From NCBI GenBank assembly GCA_003008705.1, contig PDUO01000008.1, positions 1,302,001 through 1,366,000 of the forward strand: a DNA stretch of 64,000 bases, written 5' to 3'. The stretch is from Pezicula radicicola (taxonomy: Eukaryota > Ascomycota > Leotiomycetes > Helotiales > Dermateaceae). Both the position numbers and the translations under genes were made by a program. This document shows positions 1 through 11,002 of the stretch, piece after piece. Every line of letters begins with the position of its first letter. Position 1 is the first letter of the stretch. Below the pieces are notes generated by a model. That model was not told the DNA's origin. It worked only from the letters and a program-made list of their open reading frames with translations, and made no database searches.

Positions 1-797
1 GTATGATAGTTGAAGGACAGCCATTCAATTTGGAGACTGCGCAAGACAAAATAAGGGAAACTAAATTGAAAAGAACAAGTCACCCCTTTGGTCTCTATTG
101 ATCTCCTTGCTTCACTTCACAGTGAACATAGACTGCATTGTAACAAACCCTTGTGCGGTACACCTAACAAAAATAACAGTAGAACTCCACCCAGTAGCGA
201 CATGTAGGTACAAGGGGATTGCAACAGCCGGAGATAAGATGGCGATGCTCAAGAAAATCCAAGTCTAGAACCACTTTTGGAAAGACAGTTTAGGGTTCAT
301 CCAGATCGAGACCATGACGGTCAAGAGGCCCAAATACTGCATCCCAGAGCTCTAGACTAGATACCAGAAATCTGTGTCTCTTGTAGTGCCAGGCTTCTGG
401 GTAGAACAGCCCTATCCCAAGTATCCTGGGATAATGCTAAGGAGGGTTATAAGACAGGTATGAACCCTCGAGCACCATATAATGAAAAGTGGTAAAATAT
501 GAGAATATGAGTAAAAGTAGGAAATCATGTTTATTCTGGCCTTCGAATCTACGGGGATTTCTACACTATATATACACAGAATGAGGATCGCAAGGGCCTC
601 GTTTCCCATACCAATTGAGCTGTTTTTGATGTCAAATGGTCAAGCCACCAGTGCTCTGATCCTCCACTAATTCGAGCCCATGGCGACCAGTGGAAATGAG
701 GTTATATTAGTATTACACGTGATTTGTGCCCGACAACAGCCTGTGAGTCCAATACTGTTAAGTAAGCTTACAATAAGAATTAAAGTCAATTTAAACC
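1..797. other. Left-edge intergenic sequence
   Basis: No frame here has coding character, and the few open stretches are under 70 codons and lack splice-consistent neighbours. I see no repeat, RNA gene or mobile-element signature. Confidence 0.5.
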
Positions 798-1205
798 TCA
801 CTCAGGGAATATGCTCTGGGCAATGCTAACCTTCTGCGACTTATCGAGAGTATTTTTTCCATGTTTGTTATCAGGAGATTTAACAGCGTCGACAGTAGGA
901 TCCATAAACATCATGTCTCTTCCGTTGGCTTTTAGCTTAGTAGTGGCTCTCTTATTCGAGCAGCCTGCTGGGTTCAATGTACCTTCCACGACGCTTGTAT
1001 TGATGTTTGTTCAATTTGTGTCAGTCATCGCCTCTGCGTTCACTGGGTCTTCGCTGTTAGTATATTCACCGATCTCCGTGGAGAACGTCGAGCTAGCATC
1101 CTCATATATGTCAATCTCCGGATGCGATTTTTTCTCGTCATTCGTTTCCAGCCTCTTAGTCCTGGTGGCAGCAGTTTGTTCTAAGCCGGTGATAGTGGTT
1201 TCCAT
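798..1205 (-). pseudogene. Possible broken gene for a hydrophilic protein
   Basis: Reading from an ATG at 1205, one frame stays open for 64 codons, meets a single TGA at about 1008-1010 and stays open in the same frame for about 70 more codons to 798. Both halves have the same hydrophilic, Thr/Glu/Asp/Lys-rich composition, as in a disordered protein. No GT-AG intron that would remove the TGA is visible. The opposite strand is also open from 811 to 1212, but that product is a mass of Leu/Val/Ser, as expected for the complement of a hydrophilic frame. The region may be a gene broken by one nonsense change, or chance. No family is recognised. Confidence 0.25.
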
Positions 1206-1311
1206 GATCTAGATAACAGCCTATACAATTGCTGTTGTTTGCGTACTAGGATTTGATCAGCTCCATGCAATTGTTACCAAGGCTACGGATCTAGTCCATT
1301 AGATCTCGAGG

Positions 1312-2178
1312 TTGCTATGTGGTTATTTACCTAGGCAGAAACATGGCAAAGCCGTCTCGAGCAGCATTTTGCTGTTTTTCGCCGTTTCCTTGGCTCTAGC
1401 ACTATATATCCTCGAGTCTACGTACCTTTCGTCACTCACTTCACCGCAGTTTAGCACACTAGATTCTTCCTACAACGCTTCTTCCTCTCCATTCGATATA
1501 GTTGTCAGTGCGTATCTTGAGGAGCCAAAATCAATCAAAAGCATGCTTGATTCTATCAAGAGCACAGCATTTCTGAGCAGTTTAAAACCCAAAGTCATAC
1601 TTTACACCAAGGACCCAGAAGCAAACATCACCGCTCTGAAGCATTCAATAGGGGCTGATGTCGTAGCACAGCTGGAAAACGTTGGCAGAGAAGGAGAGAC
1701 CTACCTTCAGCATATTGTGGCCAACTGGGATACTTTGGCCGAGAAAACTATGTTCATCCAAGCTCATGCACATAACATGCGAGAACTGCTTCCAATGATC
1801 GACAACTATTTGGTTGCAGACACAGGAATGTTAAGCTTAGGGTTCACAGGTGTGACATGTGCTTGTGGAGATTGTCAAGATCGTTGGGGGTGGGACGACT
1901 ACGAAAAGGTGATTCCCGATTTATACGCGAAGGTATACAACCAAACTTGGGAACCAAATACCTTGATTTTGCTCTCGTATAAAGGGCAATTTGTTGCAAG
2001 TGCTGGGCAAATCAGGGGTATTAGCAAGATGATCTACGAGCAACTTTTACACGCCATTACAAGCAAGGAGGGTTGGGTTCGCAATAGTACTATCGATGCT
2101 TCATGGCCTCAAGACTCACTTGATAACCCCTATTTCGGTTTCACAATGGAAAGAGTATGGGGATTAGTAATGCAATGA
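1312..2178 (+). CDS. DUF3431 family type II membrane protein (5' end uncertain)
   Basis: This protein of about 285 residues belongs to the fungal DUF3431 family, which is mostly uncharacterised and often membrane anchored. A hydrophobic segment near the N-terminus (SILLFFAVSLALALYIL) looks like a signal anchor. It is followed by a Ser/Thr-rich stem and the globular part, with the family-typical stretches NVGREGETYLQHIV and TMFIQAHAHN. A Cys-rich patch (CACGDC) and several Asn-X-Ser/Thr sites fit a secretory-pathway lumen. There is no in-frame ATG at the 5' end: a TAG lies upstream and the frame enters through an acceptor-like CTAG at 1331-1334. An upstream mini-exon at ATG 1265 with donor at 1273 would fit the phase (intron 1273-1334), but that donor is weak. 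Enzymatic activity is unknown. Confidence 0.75.
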   Translation: MLCGYLPRQKHGKAVSSSILLFFAVSLALALYILESTYLSSLTSPQFSTLDSSYNASSSPFDIVVSAYLEEPKSIKSMLDSIKSTAFLSSLKPKVILYTKDPEANITALKHSIGADVVAQLENVGREGETYLQHIVANWDTLAEKTMFIQAHAHNMRELLPMIDNYLVADTGMLSLGFTGVTCACGDCQDRWGWDDYEKVIPDLYAKVYNQTWEPNTLILLSYKGQFVASAGQIRGISKMIYEQLLHAITSKEGWVRNSTIDASWPQDSLDNPYFGFTMERVWGLVMQ

Positions 2179-2518
2179 GCTACTAATGGTAGAGTTGCTG
2201 CTCGATGTCCTAGTTTGCTAAATGGAAAGGGAATTAGTAGTGAGATTATCAGTGTTTGGATTTAAGATAAATGACAGCCTGTTTAACATAAATCCTAACA
2301 ATATCTGGTCGCTGAGCCACAGCCTCGTCTCACCTCAAGCTCACCCATCCTCACTTACAACCATGTATAATCTCCATCTACAGTCTTCCAAGTCCCTGTA
2401 GCTCGAACCCCCCGAAAATCCTCCCAGTGTTCTTAAGGTGGTGTCTATCCTAATAGGAAGCTAGCGTTGTAATACCAGCAGAGATTCACTCAATAGCTGT
2501 TTTCTGTTCCATCTACTC
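2179..2518. other. Short spacer between converging genes
   Basis: This stretch lies between the 3' ends of the DUF3431 gene (plus strand) and the F-box gene (minus strand). It should hold both 3' untranslated regions. I see no further gene in it. Confidence 0.5.
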
Positions 2519-3621
2519 CTAGCTGCTTGGTCTCTTCAGCGACCCTAGGCTGATAATGAAAAGATAGGTCCAGTGTAGCCTAAAGGTGGGTACAATATAA
2601 GATCCAACCCATCCCAAGCAATTTTTTGGATAGCAAGGATCCTAGAAATTCAATTAGACGAATGTAAGTAATAGAGAAGTAGGAGGGCATTACTTACATC
2701 GTCAAAAAAAGGTATCCGATAGGAGAGCTCGCTATACCAGGTATCTAGATTATGTCTTCTCTTACACCAGGCACATCGAATATTACCGCTTCTAGGAGCC
2801 CTCTCCCCACAGGGACACCAAAACTGCAAACTTTCGATTAGTATACATACCGTCTTTTAAGGTAAAAGGGAGTATCTTACTTACAGCTCTATTATCCATA
2901 TGATCTTGAAGCCACATACCTTCTTCTAGATCACCGTTCCATTGCCAATCCCCTTTTGTCCGCGTTTCGTAATAGTGTCTGTCCATCTGGTTTTCTTTAA
3001 CTTTGCAAGGCAGGCATACCCACCGTGTATACTGGTTACAGTCACAATATTCAGAAAGTGAGAGCGGGAGATCGCGCTCGACTGTTTTGTCGCACGCCAT
3101 GCAGTAGCAAATAATATTATGGGTCTGATTTGCTGCATCGCACTGTGGTCTCTCACGAGAACGCCATCCGGGCATATCTCGAACCCGCGGGACGTATCGG
3201 CATTGCTGAATAAAACCATAATTAGCCCTTTCTTTTTAAGAAAACAAGAATAGAGATAGCTAACCTCACAAACATTAACGCCGCATCTAAGACAAGGCAG
3301 CGCATTTATAGCATCGCACTTAAGGTTCCACACCCGAACCTCAAGCTCTTCGTCATATTGCGCTTTCCTCCTGCCTTTCCCCCTATCGGAATATTGAGGG
3401 AGTAGGGCGTAGATCCCTTTGAATTCTTGACGTGCTTTGAGGCCATTTCCGTCGCACAGGGCTACGCATTTTAGGCTGTTGAAAACGGGCTCGGATTGAC
3501 GGACAAGGGTATGAAGTTCTGAGCATGCTAATGCAAGATGAAAAAGGTCTAGGGTGCTGAGATACTGGGCTGTCTGCTTAAGCAGCTCGTATTGTGAGAG
3601 CAGAAGGACGAGATTCGACAT
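2519..3621 (-). CDS. F-box protein with C-terminal Cys-rich zinc-binding region
   Basis: Four exons (3265-3621, 2885-3205, 2698-2823, 2519-2641) join in frame into 308 residues. All three introns start GTAAGT or GTTAGC and end CAG or TAG, and the second has ACTAATC as branch site. The start is the ATG at 3621, because the frame further upstream begins only with GTG. Residues 5-50 resemble an F-box (ELLKQTAQYLSTLDLFHLAL then a SELH motif), which recruits substrates to SCF ubiquitin ligases through Skp1. Downstream are paired cysteines (CLRCGVNVCEQC, CYCMAC, CVLPC-like WVCLPC) and a clear C-terminal ribbon, CPCGERAPRSGNIRCAWC, encoded by exon 3. This matches a fungal group of F-box proteins with zinc-ribbon tails. 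The target is unknown. Confidence 0.78.
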
Positions 3622-4606
3622 TGTTACAAACACTAAAGGGAAATGAACTATTGTCGCGGACTAGAGGATTAGAGAGACATCCTCACAACAAACATCTACT
3701 CAACGGAGGGCGACGACTTAACACCTGTACGTAGTGATTTACAAACCTCTAGCTCTCTATGCTTCTTAGGAGGTACGACTGAAAAGAAGTTACCCCGCGA
3801 GGCGTGTTGGGAGAGAAATTAGGCACAAAAAGTTTCCTATGTAGGTAAGCGAGGTATTTTTCGAAGGCATTTTAGACCCTATATTAGTTCCTATTGCAAT
3901 GCCCATATTATTCGATTTGAGAGCCTATATTTATTCTACTTATTATACTCAAGAGTTTATATCTTCTTTTATCTTAGTATTATATATTTTATAATTGCTA
4001 GCTTCTTAATAGAATACCTATTTGATTTAAGCAACTCACTTAGCTAGAGTAACTTACCTAATTTCGCCATCTAATTTCAAGCTTAGGTATACTGTATATA
4101 ATTCTGTACTATGATTCTAGTATTATTGAGATAAAATAATTTTCCCTAATGAAAGACGAAGTGCAGTCAGCTAAAGGGCAAAACAGAAGGGGCTCAGCTC
4201 TGGAAAAAAAAAGTGTACAGAAGATCTGGTCTTAATGGTAGGAGTGAAGTAACCAACCATCCTGTATTTTGTTTTTAAGCAAAGAAGACGATATTTAAGT
4301 TAGGGAAGAGGATGACATGGTTAGGATATTTATTTAACTGTGCTTAACCAGATAAAATGCATAATTTCCACTCAACAAATCGCCAATAATTCGAATACCA
4401 AACTCACATCTATATTGAAGTGTATTTCAAAATGATCATTCGTTGATTCCATAACGCTACCCTAGAAGCTAGTCCGACCATGAACAGATGAGGTTGGAAA
4501 GCTACTGAAACAGAACATAAAAAAAAGACCCCCTTCGCCAGACCCATTGACCCCCAGACCAAAACACGAGAATATATACTGTACATTTGTCATTTTGCCA
4601 GACGGG
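3622..4606. other. AT-rich intergenic island
   Basis: From roughly 3890 to 4170 the sequence is very AT-rich, with repeated TTA/TAT/CTTA words and stops in every frame. It looks like decayed repeat DNA, possibly RIP-affected, but no transposon open frame or terminal repeat is recognisable. The 4180-4600 part probably holds the 3' untranslated region of the CDC50 gene. Confidence 0.45.
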
Positions 4607-6200
4607 CTAAGCTTCGCCTCCTCTGTGCACTGCTTCCGGCTGAGTTTCACGGCCTGTGGTTGTGGCGCTCGGTTGCTCATTGTTCCATGAAAGGTATGTA
4701 TGGTCGCCGAGTTTCCTGAAGACGAGTTAACGGGGAGTTAGGGCTGGGGAGTAAGAGGACAACATGCCTTGGCTTGATCAGATGGGTAGCTGTGAATAGT
4801 GCACCGAGCACGATGCAAATACCGCCGACCACAACGTAAGCGATACCCAAGAATGGGTTCCTGCCTCCAGTCACCGTTCGAGTAGAAATAATGATTGCTT
4901 TGGTGCCACCGTATTCTGTAACATTGAAGTCTAATTTTGCTACTGTCAGTACTTGAACAATTTACTGGTGATGGTTAACCCACGATCATCAATATCAACT
5001 TGGTATTGGCCAGTGACCATTGAAGTAGTGTCATTTCGCTGCGCCAGTTTGCTGAATGTGGGCAAGCCAGCTGTTCGCATCCATACTTGGAATGGTTCAT
5101 CATTGACCAGATCTGGGTGCCAGTCATCACTGTAGCCATCTGGATATCGTTTCTGCCAGTTGGGTGGAACAGCGACTGCTGACCAGTTGTACTCCGAGGG
5201 GCCGTAGAGATCCCTGTCTGAAGACCAGGAAATGCCGCTGCTATTCGTCATCACGTACGTCTCGTTCTGGGCATTGCTTCCTGGTACGTTCAAGAGGACG
5301 GGACTGTAAAAGGTATCGTTAAAGACAGAGTTCGCAACAATTCCACAAGGATAGTATGGCATTTCGACTCCATTAGTAGTTGTAGTTGTCAAGGGAGAGC
5401 AATCGCTTCCTGAAATCGAGCCGGCAGTTACAGCTTTCCCACTCAGTTGGTCAGAAGAGAAAGACTTGACATATCGTCGATGGTTTTGGTAGAAGTTCGT
5501 GAGCTTGTAGTAGAAGAGTACGGGTGGGCTCATACTGTGTGGAACGGTGAATTTGAGCGAGCATTGTATTGTAGGTACAATAGCATGTTGAGTCGTCCCA
5601 TTGAAATACGTAGCATTGATATCCCTCCTGGACCACTGGGCCACTGTATTTGTAGTGCTGGTATTGGAGCTATCCTTGAAATGCGATATTACATTTGGCA
5701 CATTGGCAAAGTCTGGGTATAATGGAGCATCGGCGGAGCATTTTGTGTAGTCAATGATGATTTCCTGAACCTGTATGCGTTGCATTTGTAAGCCATAGGC
5801 CATAAGCCATTTGTACTCGAGATTATGCTGACTGACCTGCGCGCTGGAGTATAACAGCAGCCCTCCAATTGGCGCGAATATAATGCCGACGGCAAAGAAG
5901 AGGGGAAGGACGGTTTTGGGGGTGAGAATGGGCCTGTCTCGTATTAGCTACTGTATCCGTGCTGGAGCCTTCCAAACTGCCACTTACTGCCAGGCCTTCA
6001 GTCTTTGTTGACGAAATGCAGTATCTACACAGAAGAGATAGATGTCAGTCCCAGAGTTCCAGAGCGCACACATCCGCAGATCAGCCATGGGCCCTCTTAC
6101 TTGCTGGCCTCCTGTTCTTGACCTTGGTATCTTTATGGCTGTTCGGGTCCTGGGAAGCGATGGAATCTTCGTGCGCCAATGCTGGTGGGTTGTCAGCCAT
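4607..6200 (-). CDS. CDC50: CDC50/LEM3 family: non-catalytic subunit of P4-ATPase lipid flippases
   Basis: CDC50 proteins partner P4-ATPases and are needed for their exit from the endoplasmic reticulum and for phospholipid flipping. The spliced protein starts MADNPPALAHEDS. Its exon 2 gives the family signature NTAFRQQRLKAWQ, and exon 3 (5837-5933) gives PILTPKTVLPLFFAVGII with the first membrane helix. The large exon carries the lumenal domain with YKLTNFYQNHRRYVKS and PCGIVANSVFNDTF, several Cys and N-glycosylation sites. It is followed by GGRNPFLGIAYVVVGGICIVLG, the second helix. The last exon gives the conserved tail KLGDHTYLSWNNE. The intron before that tail (4716-4767) must use a GC donor to keep the family sequence. 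The junction near 4930-4975 is approximate. The internal Met codon at 5803 is intronic. Confidence 0.93.
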
Positions 6201-6832
6201 GTTGAGAAAGTTGCAGGATCATAGGCCGGTGAGATCCGGATGTGTGGTGTTGTAGGTAGAAGGGCAGGTCGAGTGCGTATCTGGCGGCGTCGTGGTTGAT
6301 GTTGCTTGCTCCTGGGCCCCCGTCGTGCTTCTTGCTGTGATGCCGTAAGGTCCGCTTTAGCGCTGTTTCGTCAGCCTCAACTTTAAAAAGATCATCTTTC
6401 AAGCCACACATCAGACAAACCACCAGAATCCTTCACAGCCACAGCTGCTGAACCACACACAGCTCGCTAAAGGAGGATGCCATCGGAGGAGGGGCAGGGG
6501 CAGCTCATGGGTATTCATCATCAACGATTCATAATTTTAACAAGCTAAGGTAGCTTGTAAATTGTGAGCTATTGGGTAAACAAATCAAGGAGGCCTCTAG
6601 AGCCTCTCCAGTATTATGAATGTTTTCATTCGCAATACTTTATGCCAGCTCCAGCTCTACCAGTAGCTCAACCTTCAAGACACCAAGATAGTCTTTGATA
6701 AAGCTCCTCAGCAAATCTAGCGATAGCGGTTATAATTCCTTTTAAGACCCCCCTCCCAGGCTGTGAAGCTAAATCTATTCTAGTACGCCATTCTCCTAAA
6801 ACAGCATGCAATAATAATTTCCATACTCATCA
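6201..6832. other. Intergenic region upstream of CDC50 and downstream of SAE2
   Basis: This should contain the promoter and leader of the CDC50 gene and the 3' end of the SAE2-like gene. An open minus-strand frame runs into the CDC50 start, but it is short and unlike anything known. No other gene is seen. Confidence 0.45.
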
Positions 6833-9800
6833 TCATTCATCTCTGAACATGTACCTTCCTCCCGGTCTCATGGCTTCCTGATACCTCTCCTCTATGATTG
6901 CACGTTCATGTCGACGTTGCTCCTCTCGTGTCAAAACTTGCTCCTGTGTTGTGGGAAAGTCTGCATTCCAAAAACCAGGTGGTGTCTTTGGCCTTGCAAA
7001 TGTATGTCGATGTTTTCCGTATTTGTTTGACAAATCCCTTGCCTTTGCCTGGAGCAACACCTCTTTCTTCTGCTCTGCTGTCATGCTTCGTAGTTCGTCC
7101 CTCTTGCCCCCCATATACTCGTCAAGCAAGCGTTCTTGTTCGGCCTCTTGTGAAGGAGTTTGTGGCGTGTGAACCATTTCCGACGCAAGTGCGCGAAATT
7201 TGTTTCCGCAACATTCTGGCTTGGTACAGCCTTGGAGACATCGTCGATTATCTTTACCGCGAACGACTTCTGTATATGCGTAGTCGTACCCTCCATTGCT
7301 TTCAGGGTTGACCTTGAAGTGCTCGAGTCCTAGACGATGAATGGGGCGAGCACGGTATGGTTCGTTTTCCGGGGCATCATCAGGAATACCCGCCTCCATG
7401 GAATCTGAAAAAGGGAGTTGCAAGGTAGGTCGTGCTTGAGGGTTTCGTGGATTGGTTGATATTCGTGAAGCCGGCCTTGAACCCGCCTGCTGTAATTTTC
7501 TTGTGATTTCTAGTGCTTCGAGATCTCCAGATGAAACTTTTAAGTCACCACTTTCACTTAGAGATGCTCTGCGCGATCCAATGGGCGATTTCCTCTTTAG
7601 CGTGTATGGAGGCTTGGTTGAGTTGGGGATGATTTTTGAGGTACTATCAAACCCACGAGGAAGAGGCATCTTTTTGTTCTTTGCAAGCACTATTGCCTTG
7701 GCTGGGAGCCCATCCCTGTAAATATCTGGTGCTTGTTGTCGTTCCATCGACTGGCTTCTGCTTGATGGTCTTTCATTATCTTGTCTATCGTTTCTGTCTT
7801 GGTACCGAGGCCTGTAAACGTCTGCTATAGGCCTATTGTGCTTACTCTGGCGTTTTCGTTCCTTCTTCTCGTAGTTGATCAGCTTCTCGGTCTTTACCTC
7901 ATCATCATTTAACAATTCGCTCTCACTCCCCATACTTCCATCTGATGAAACGGATGGCCCCGGCCCATGCTGTTGATCAAGAGGATTAGGTACCCGAGAA
8001 GAATCAAGTGGTTGTTTTTCAGGTGACGGGTGTTGAAGCAATCCGTCAAGCCTTGCATTAAGCTCGGCCTGTTTAAGTGGTGAAGGATGAACCCTGCCTT
8101 TCTGGGGCAATTTCTGATGGGTCAGACCGTCTTCTGCAATATCTTCGACAGTCTTGTCGCTGACCTCTCGCTGTCGTTTGCTTGAAACTTTGCTGTCGGA
8201 GGTCCTCGGTAGAGCTTTTGGATTTGGGCTAAGCGGTTGCAGGACTGATTCTATTCGACCAAGAACTCTAGGTCTGGAAGTCGAGATATTCTTTGGCAGA
8301 ACAGCAGCTAGATTGTTCGTTACATTGTGCCCGAAAGAGTCCAATTCAGGATGGACGCTCGTGTCAGAGAAACGTGAAGCTTGACGCCGCAGCTCGATGC
8401 GACGTCTCTTTTTTGGTGTATCTATTTTCTCTCCAATCTCATCTAGGTCTATGCTGTCGTTAAAATCAAAGTTTGGGAACCCTGCGAGTCCAATCGGACT
8501 ACTCGAGAGAATTATTTCTTGTTTGACCTTGGTGAGAACTGGGGAATCTGTCTCGAGGTTTCTTGCCGGCCTTTTTCGAACTCTTTCGCAGGAAACAAAT
8601 TCTGGGCTGGAAAACGATTGGACAGTCACGCTATTTTCTTTTAATTCGAGAGAGTGGGCGTTGTCATGCTCATTAACAGGTGAAGATCCTTCAGTGTCGC
8701 CGTCCGAACTAGGGTGATGGGACTCGGGTTCCAGGGCAACAAATTGGGTGCTCTCAACATCTGCTTCATGGCATGAAGATCCAACACTTCGATGTCGTTG
8801 AGTTGGTAACGCAGGCTCTGGACTTGACTGAGGAACAATTCGTCCCAGATATTCGGAAGCTGGATTCTGCATGCTACGAATGGTCTCATTCATTCGAAAT
8901 AGCTGTTGTTGCGTGCTGATTTCCTGGTGTCTCCCCCCTTCAGAAGTCACAGGTCTTGCATCAAGCTCTCCAGGCAGAAGTTGATCCTCGGCAGCTTTGA
9001 GGTTGTCTGGAAGCTGTGGGGGAGCCGATAAGGTGGGACGACGTAAGTTTGATTTGACATGTTCACCAATTTTGAATCCTTCTTTAACTTGGGGTCGGTC
9101 AACAATGAGCATCTCACGACCTTCAAGTTCCTGCAAACGAACCCTCAACTTTCGAATCTCTTCATCCTGCCGCCGAATCCTCTCTTTCTTCTTCTCGATA
9201 TCAGCATCCTTCCTTGTAGAATTGTCTCTCCAAACATGGAGTTCCTCTTTCCTCTTCCTGAGGAGGTCTTGAATTTGATCTTTCGCGGCAGTGATGTCCT
9301 TGTTGTCACTGACAACCTTATTATACTTTGCTACAACCTGATTGTAAGTCTCCAGTGCAACAGTTTTTCCCTCACTGGACGAGTTTTGGGCGGTGGAAGA
9401 CGATGATACTTCGGCTAATGCGGGCGTCAATCTCGCATCTGCTCTGCCTTGTTTGGACTCCGCGTTCTTCCTGAGATCTTGAATTAGTCGATTTGCCTCT
9501 TGCAGCCTGTCATTCAAAAGCCGGTTATCATTTTCCAACCGTTGACTATCATCTTTCTCCTCCTGATTTTCCTTTTTTAAACGTTTGTTATCCTCCACCA
9601 GGCTCCAACTCTCTTTTTCCAGACGTTTGCACTCTTTTCCTAGGCCTTCATTTTCCTTCATCAAACGTTCATTACCGTCTCTCTCGCGCTGCCTCTCTTC
9701 CCTTAGACGTTTGTTCTCCTCCTTGAGCCGTCGATTATCTTCCTCCAATTCATCAGAATCTGTAGCAGGCCTAACCCGATGAGACAACTCAAAGGCAAGA

Positions 9801-10059
9801 TTATCGATTCTATCCTCAAGGATCTTGTTGTCTCTTGAAAGGAGATCGTTCTCTCCCCGTAAAGCCTTCACACTTCGGGCCTGCGCCCGCAAATCTTCCA
9901 GCTCCTCTGGATCACCAAGGTAGTCGCGATGATCTGTGGCCCATCAGTGCTGTTTACAGGGCATCATGTCCGGTCCTACATACCAGCCACCCATTTTTCA
10001 AAAGCGTCCTTTGAGGCCTGCTCAAACCCGTCACGCAGAGCACTCTCCAGTTTTCCCAT
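6833..10059 (-). CDS. SAE2: Sae2/Ctp1/CtIP-like DNA endonuclease activator
   Basis: This large (1058 residues) homologue of Sae2/Ctp1/CtIP would stimulate Mre11-Rad50 endonuclease and start resection of DNA double-strand breaks in the nucleus. Exon 1 (9984-10059) starts MGKLESALRDGF. A 50-base intron with a GTATGT donor leads to exon 2 (6833-9933). Residues of about 40-290 are a long coiled coil rich in Glu/Lys/Arg heptads, as needed for tetramerisation. The middle is disordered with many Ser-Pro sites, expected CDK or ATM/ATR targets. The conserved C-terminus has RRCLQGCTKPECCGNKFRAL, KYGKHRHTFARPKTPPGFW and DFPTTQEQ, matching the family Cys motif, the RHR-like motif and the final block. It is longer than the yeast protein, as in other filamentous fungi. 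Confidence 0.9.
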
Positions 10060-11002
10060 GATAAATGTCTTTGCGGACTTCACGTCATGGCCATGGTTGT
10101 AGAGTTTGTATTGGGAATGGCGGGGTTGGACGCGTTGGAGACTTGGGAAGTCACGTTCCTTGTTTCGGTAAGGTAGATATTCCGCCTCCGAGCAGCCACC
10201 AGAGCACGTGATGCAGAATGTTTGTAGTTGGATTATTTTCGAGTTTCTCTTTCCTCGCCAGGATATTTACACTTGGGAAGTCCTTAAGTACCTAATCTCA
10301 ACTATAAAGGCGCTATTCCACAGAAACTTGTGAATATAGCTAGGCTCTGGGGCTCTGGCATCATTCTAATAGAGCTGAAGATGACTGCCTAAAAAGGTAC
10401 CTGAGTCTGACCCTGAGAGATATCCAGGAGCTCCTTCCCAGGCCCGCAACGACCTATGATTCCAGAATATTACAAGCACACAAGCACACCAGACGAAGGC
10501 GAGAATTGTTCAAGATCGTTCATTCGAGGCGCTACCTATCGTACCATAGTAGCCGCCCGCTATATGCATCGCATCCACATCTCGAATGGAGATTAGAGCA
10601 GCACCAAGCACTCGTTATCTTCCATCAAGTTTGTTGCTTCCACTTTTCGTAAAGCCAACCCCCCGAATATGCATTGCGGAACAAACAGAGTGTGAGTTCA
10701 TCAAGTAAAAGAAAATAAAAGCGAAGCAAACGCAAAAGCCAGACTCCTGGATGCAGATATGCAATCCCAGTAAACAGCTACTTTTGTGTGAAATCAGAAA
10801 AAGATATGGGCCGTGGCACCTCGGTGCAGCCAAATAGAGTGAAAACCATTATACAAAGCTGCTCGTCCTCAAATTCTCAACTGCCTACTGACCACCCTTT
10901 CCAGAATCGCTCGGGGTATAAGAAGCTCGTCGTCGTCCTTCGGAATGTAGAATCGTTCTCAATGTATCATTGTGCGCCGTGGTGATGTTCTATCGTATCA
11001 AT
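10060..11002. other. Intergenic region, no gene seen
   Basis: This holds the promoter of the SAE2-like gene and the 3' untranslated region of the Gis2-like gene. The longest open frames are near 70 codons with no coding look. Confidence 0.45.

Noticed and set aside
811..1212. 133-codon plus-strand frame with hydrophobic product
   Set aside because: It mirrors the hydrophilic minus-strand frame, and its Leu/Val/Ser composition is that of an antisense shadow.
4946..5803. Separate gene starting at the Met codon at 5803
   Set aside because: That codon lies in an intron; splicing to 5837-5933 restores the conserved CDC50 N-terminus.
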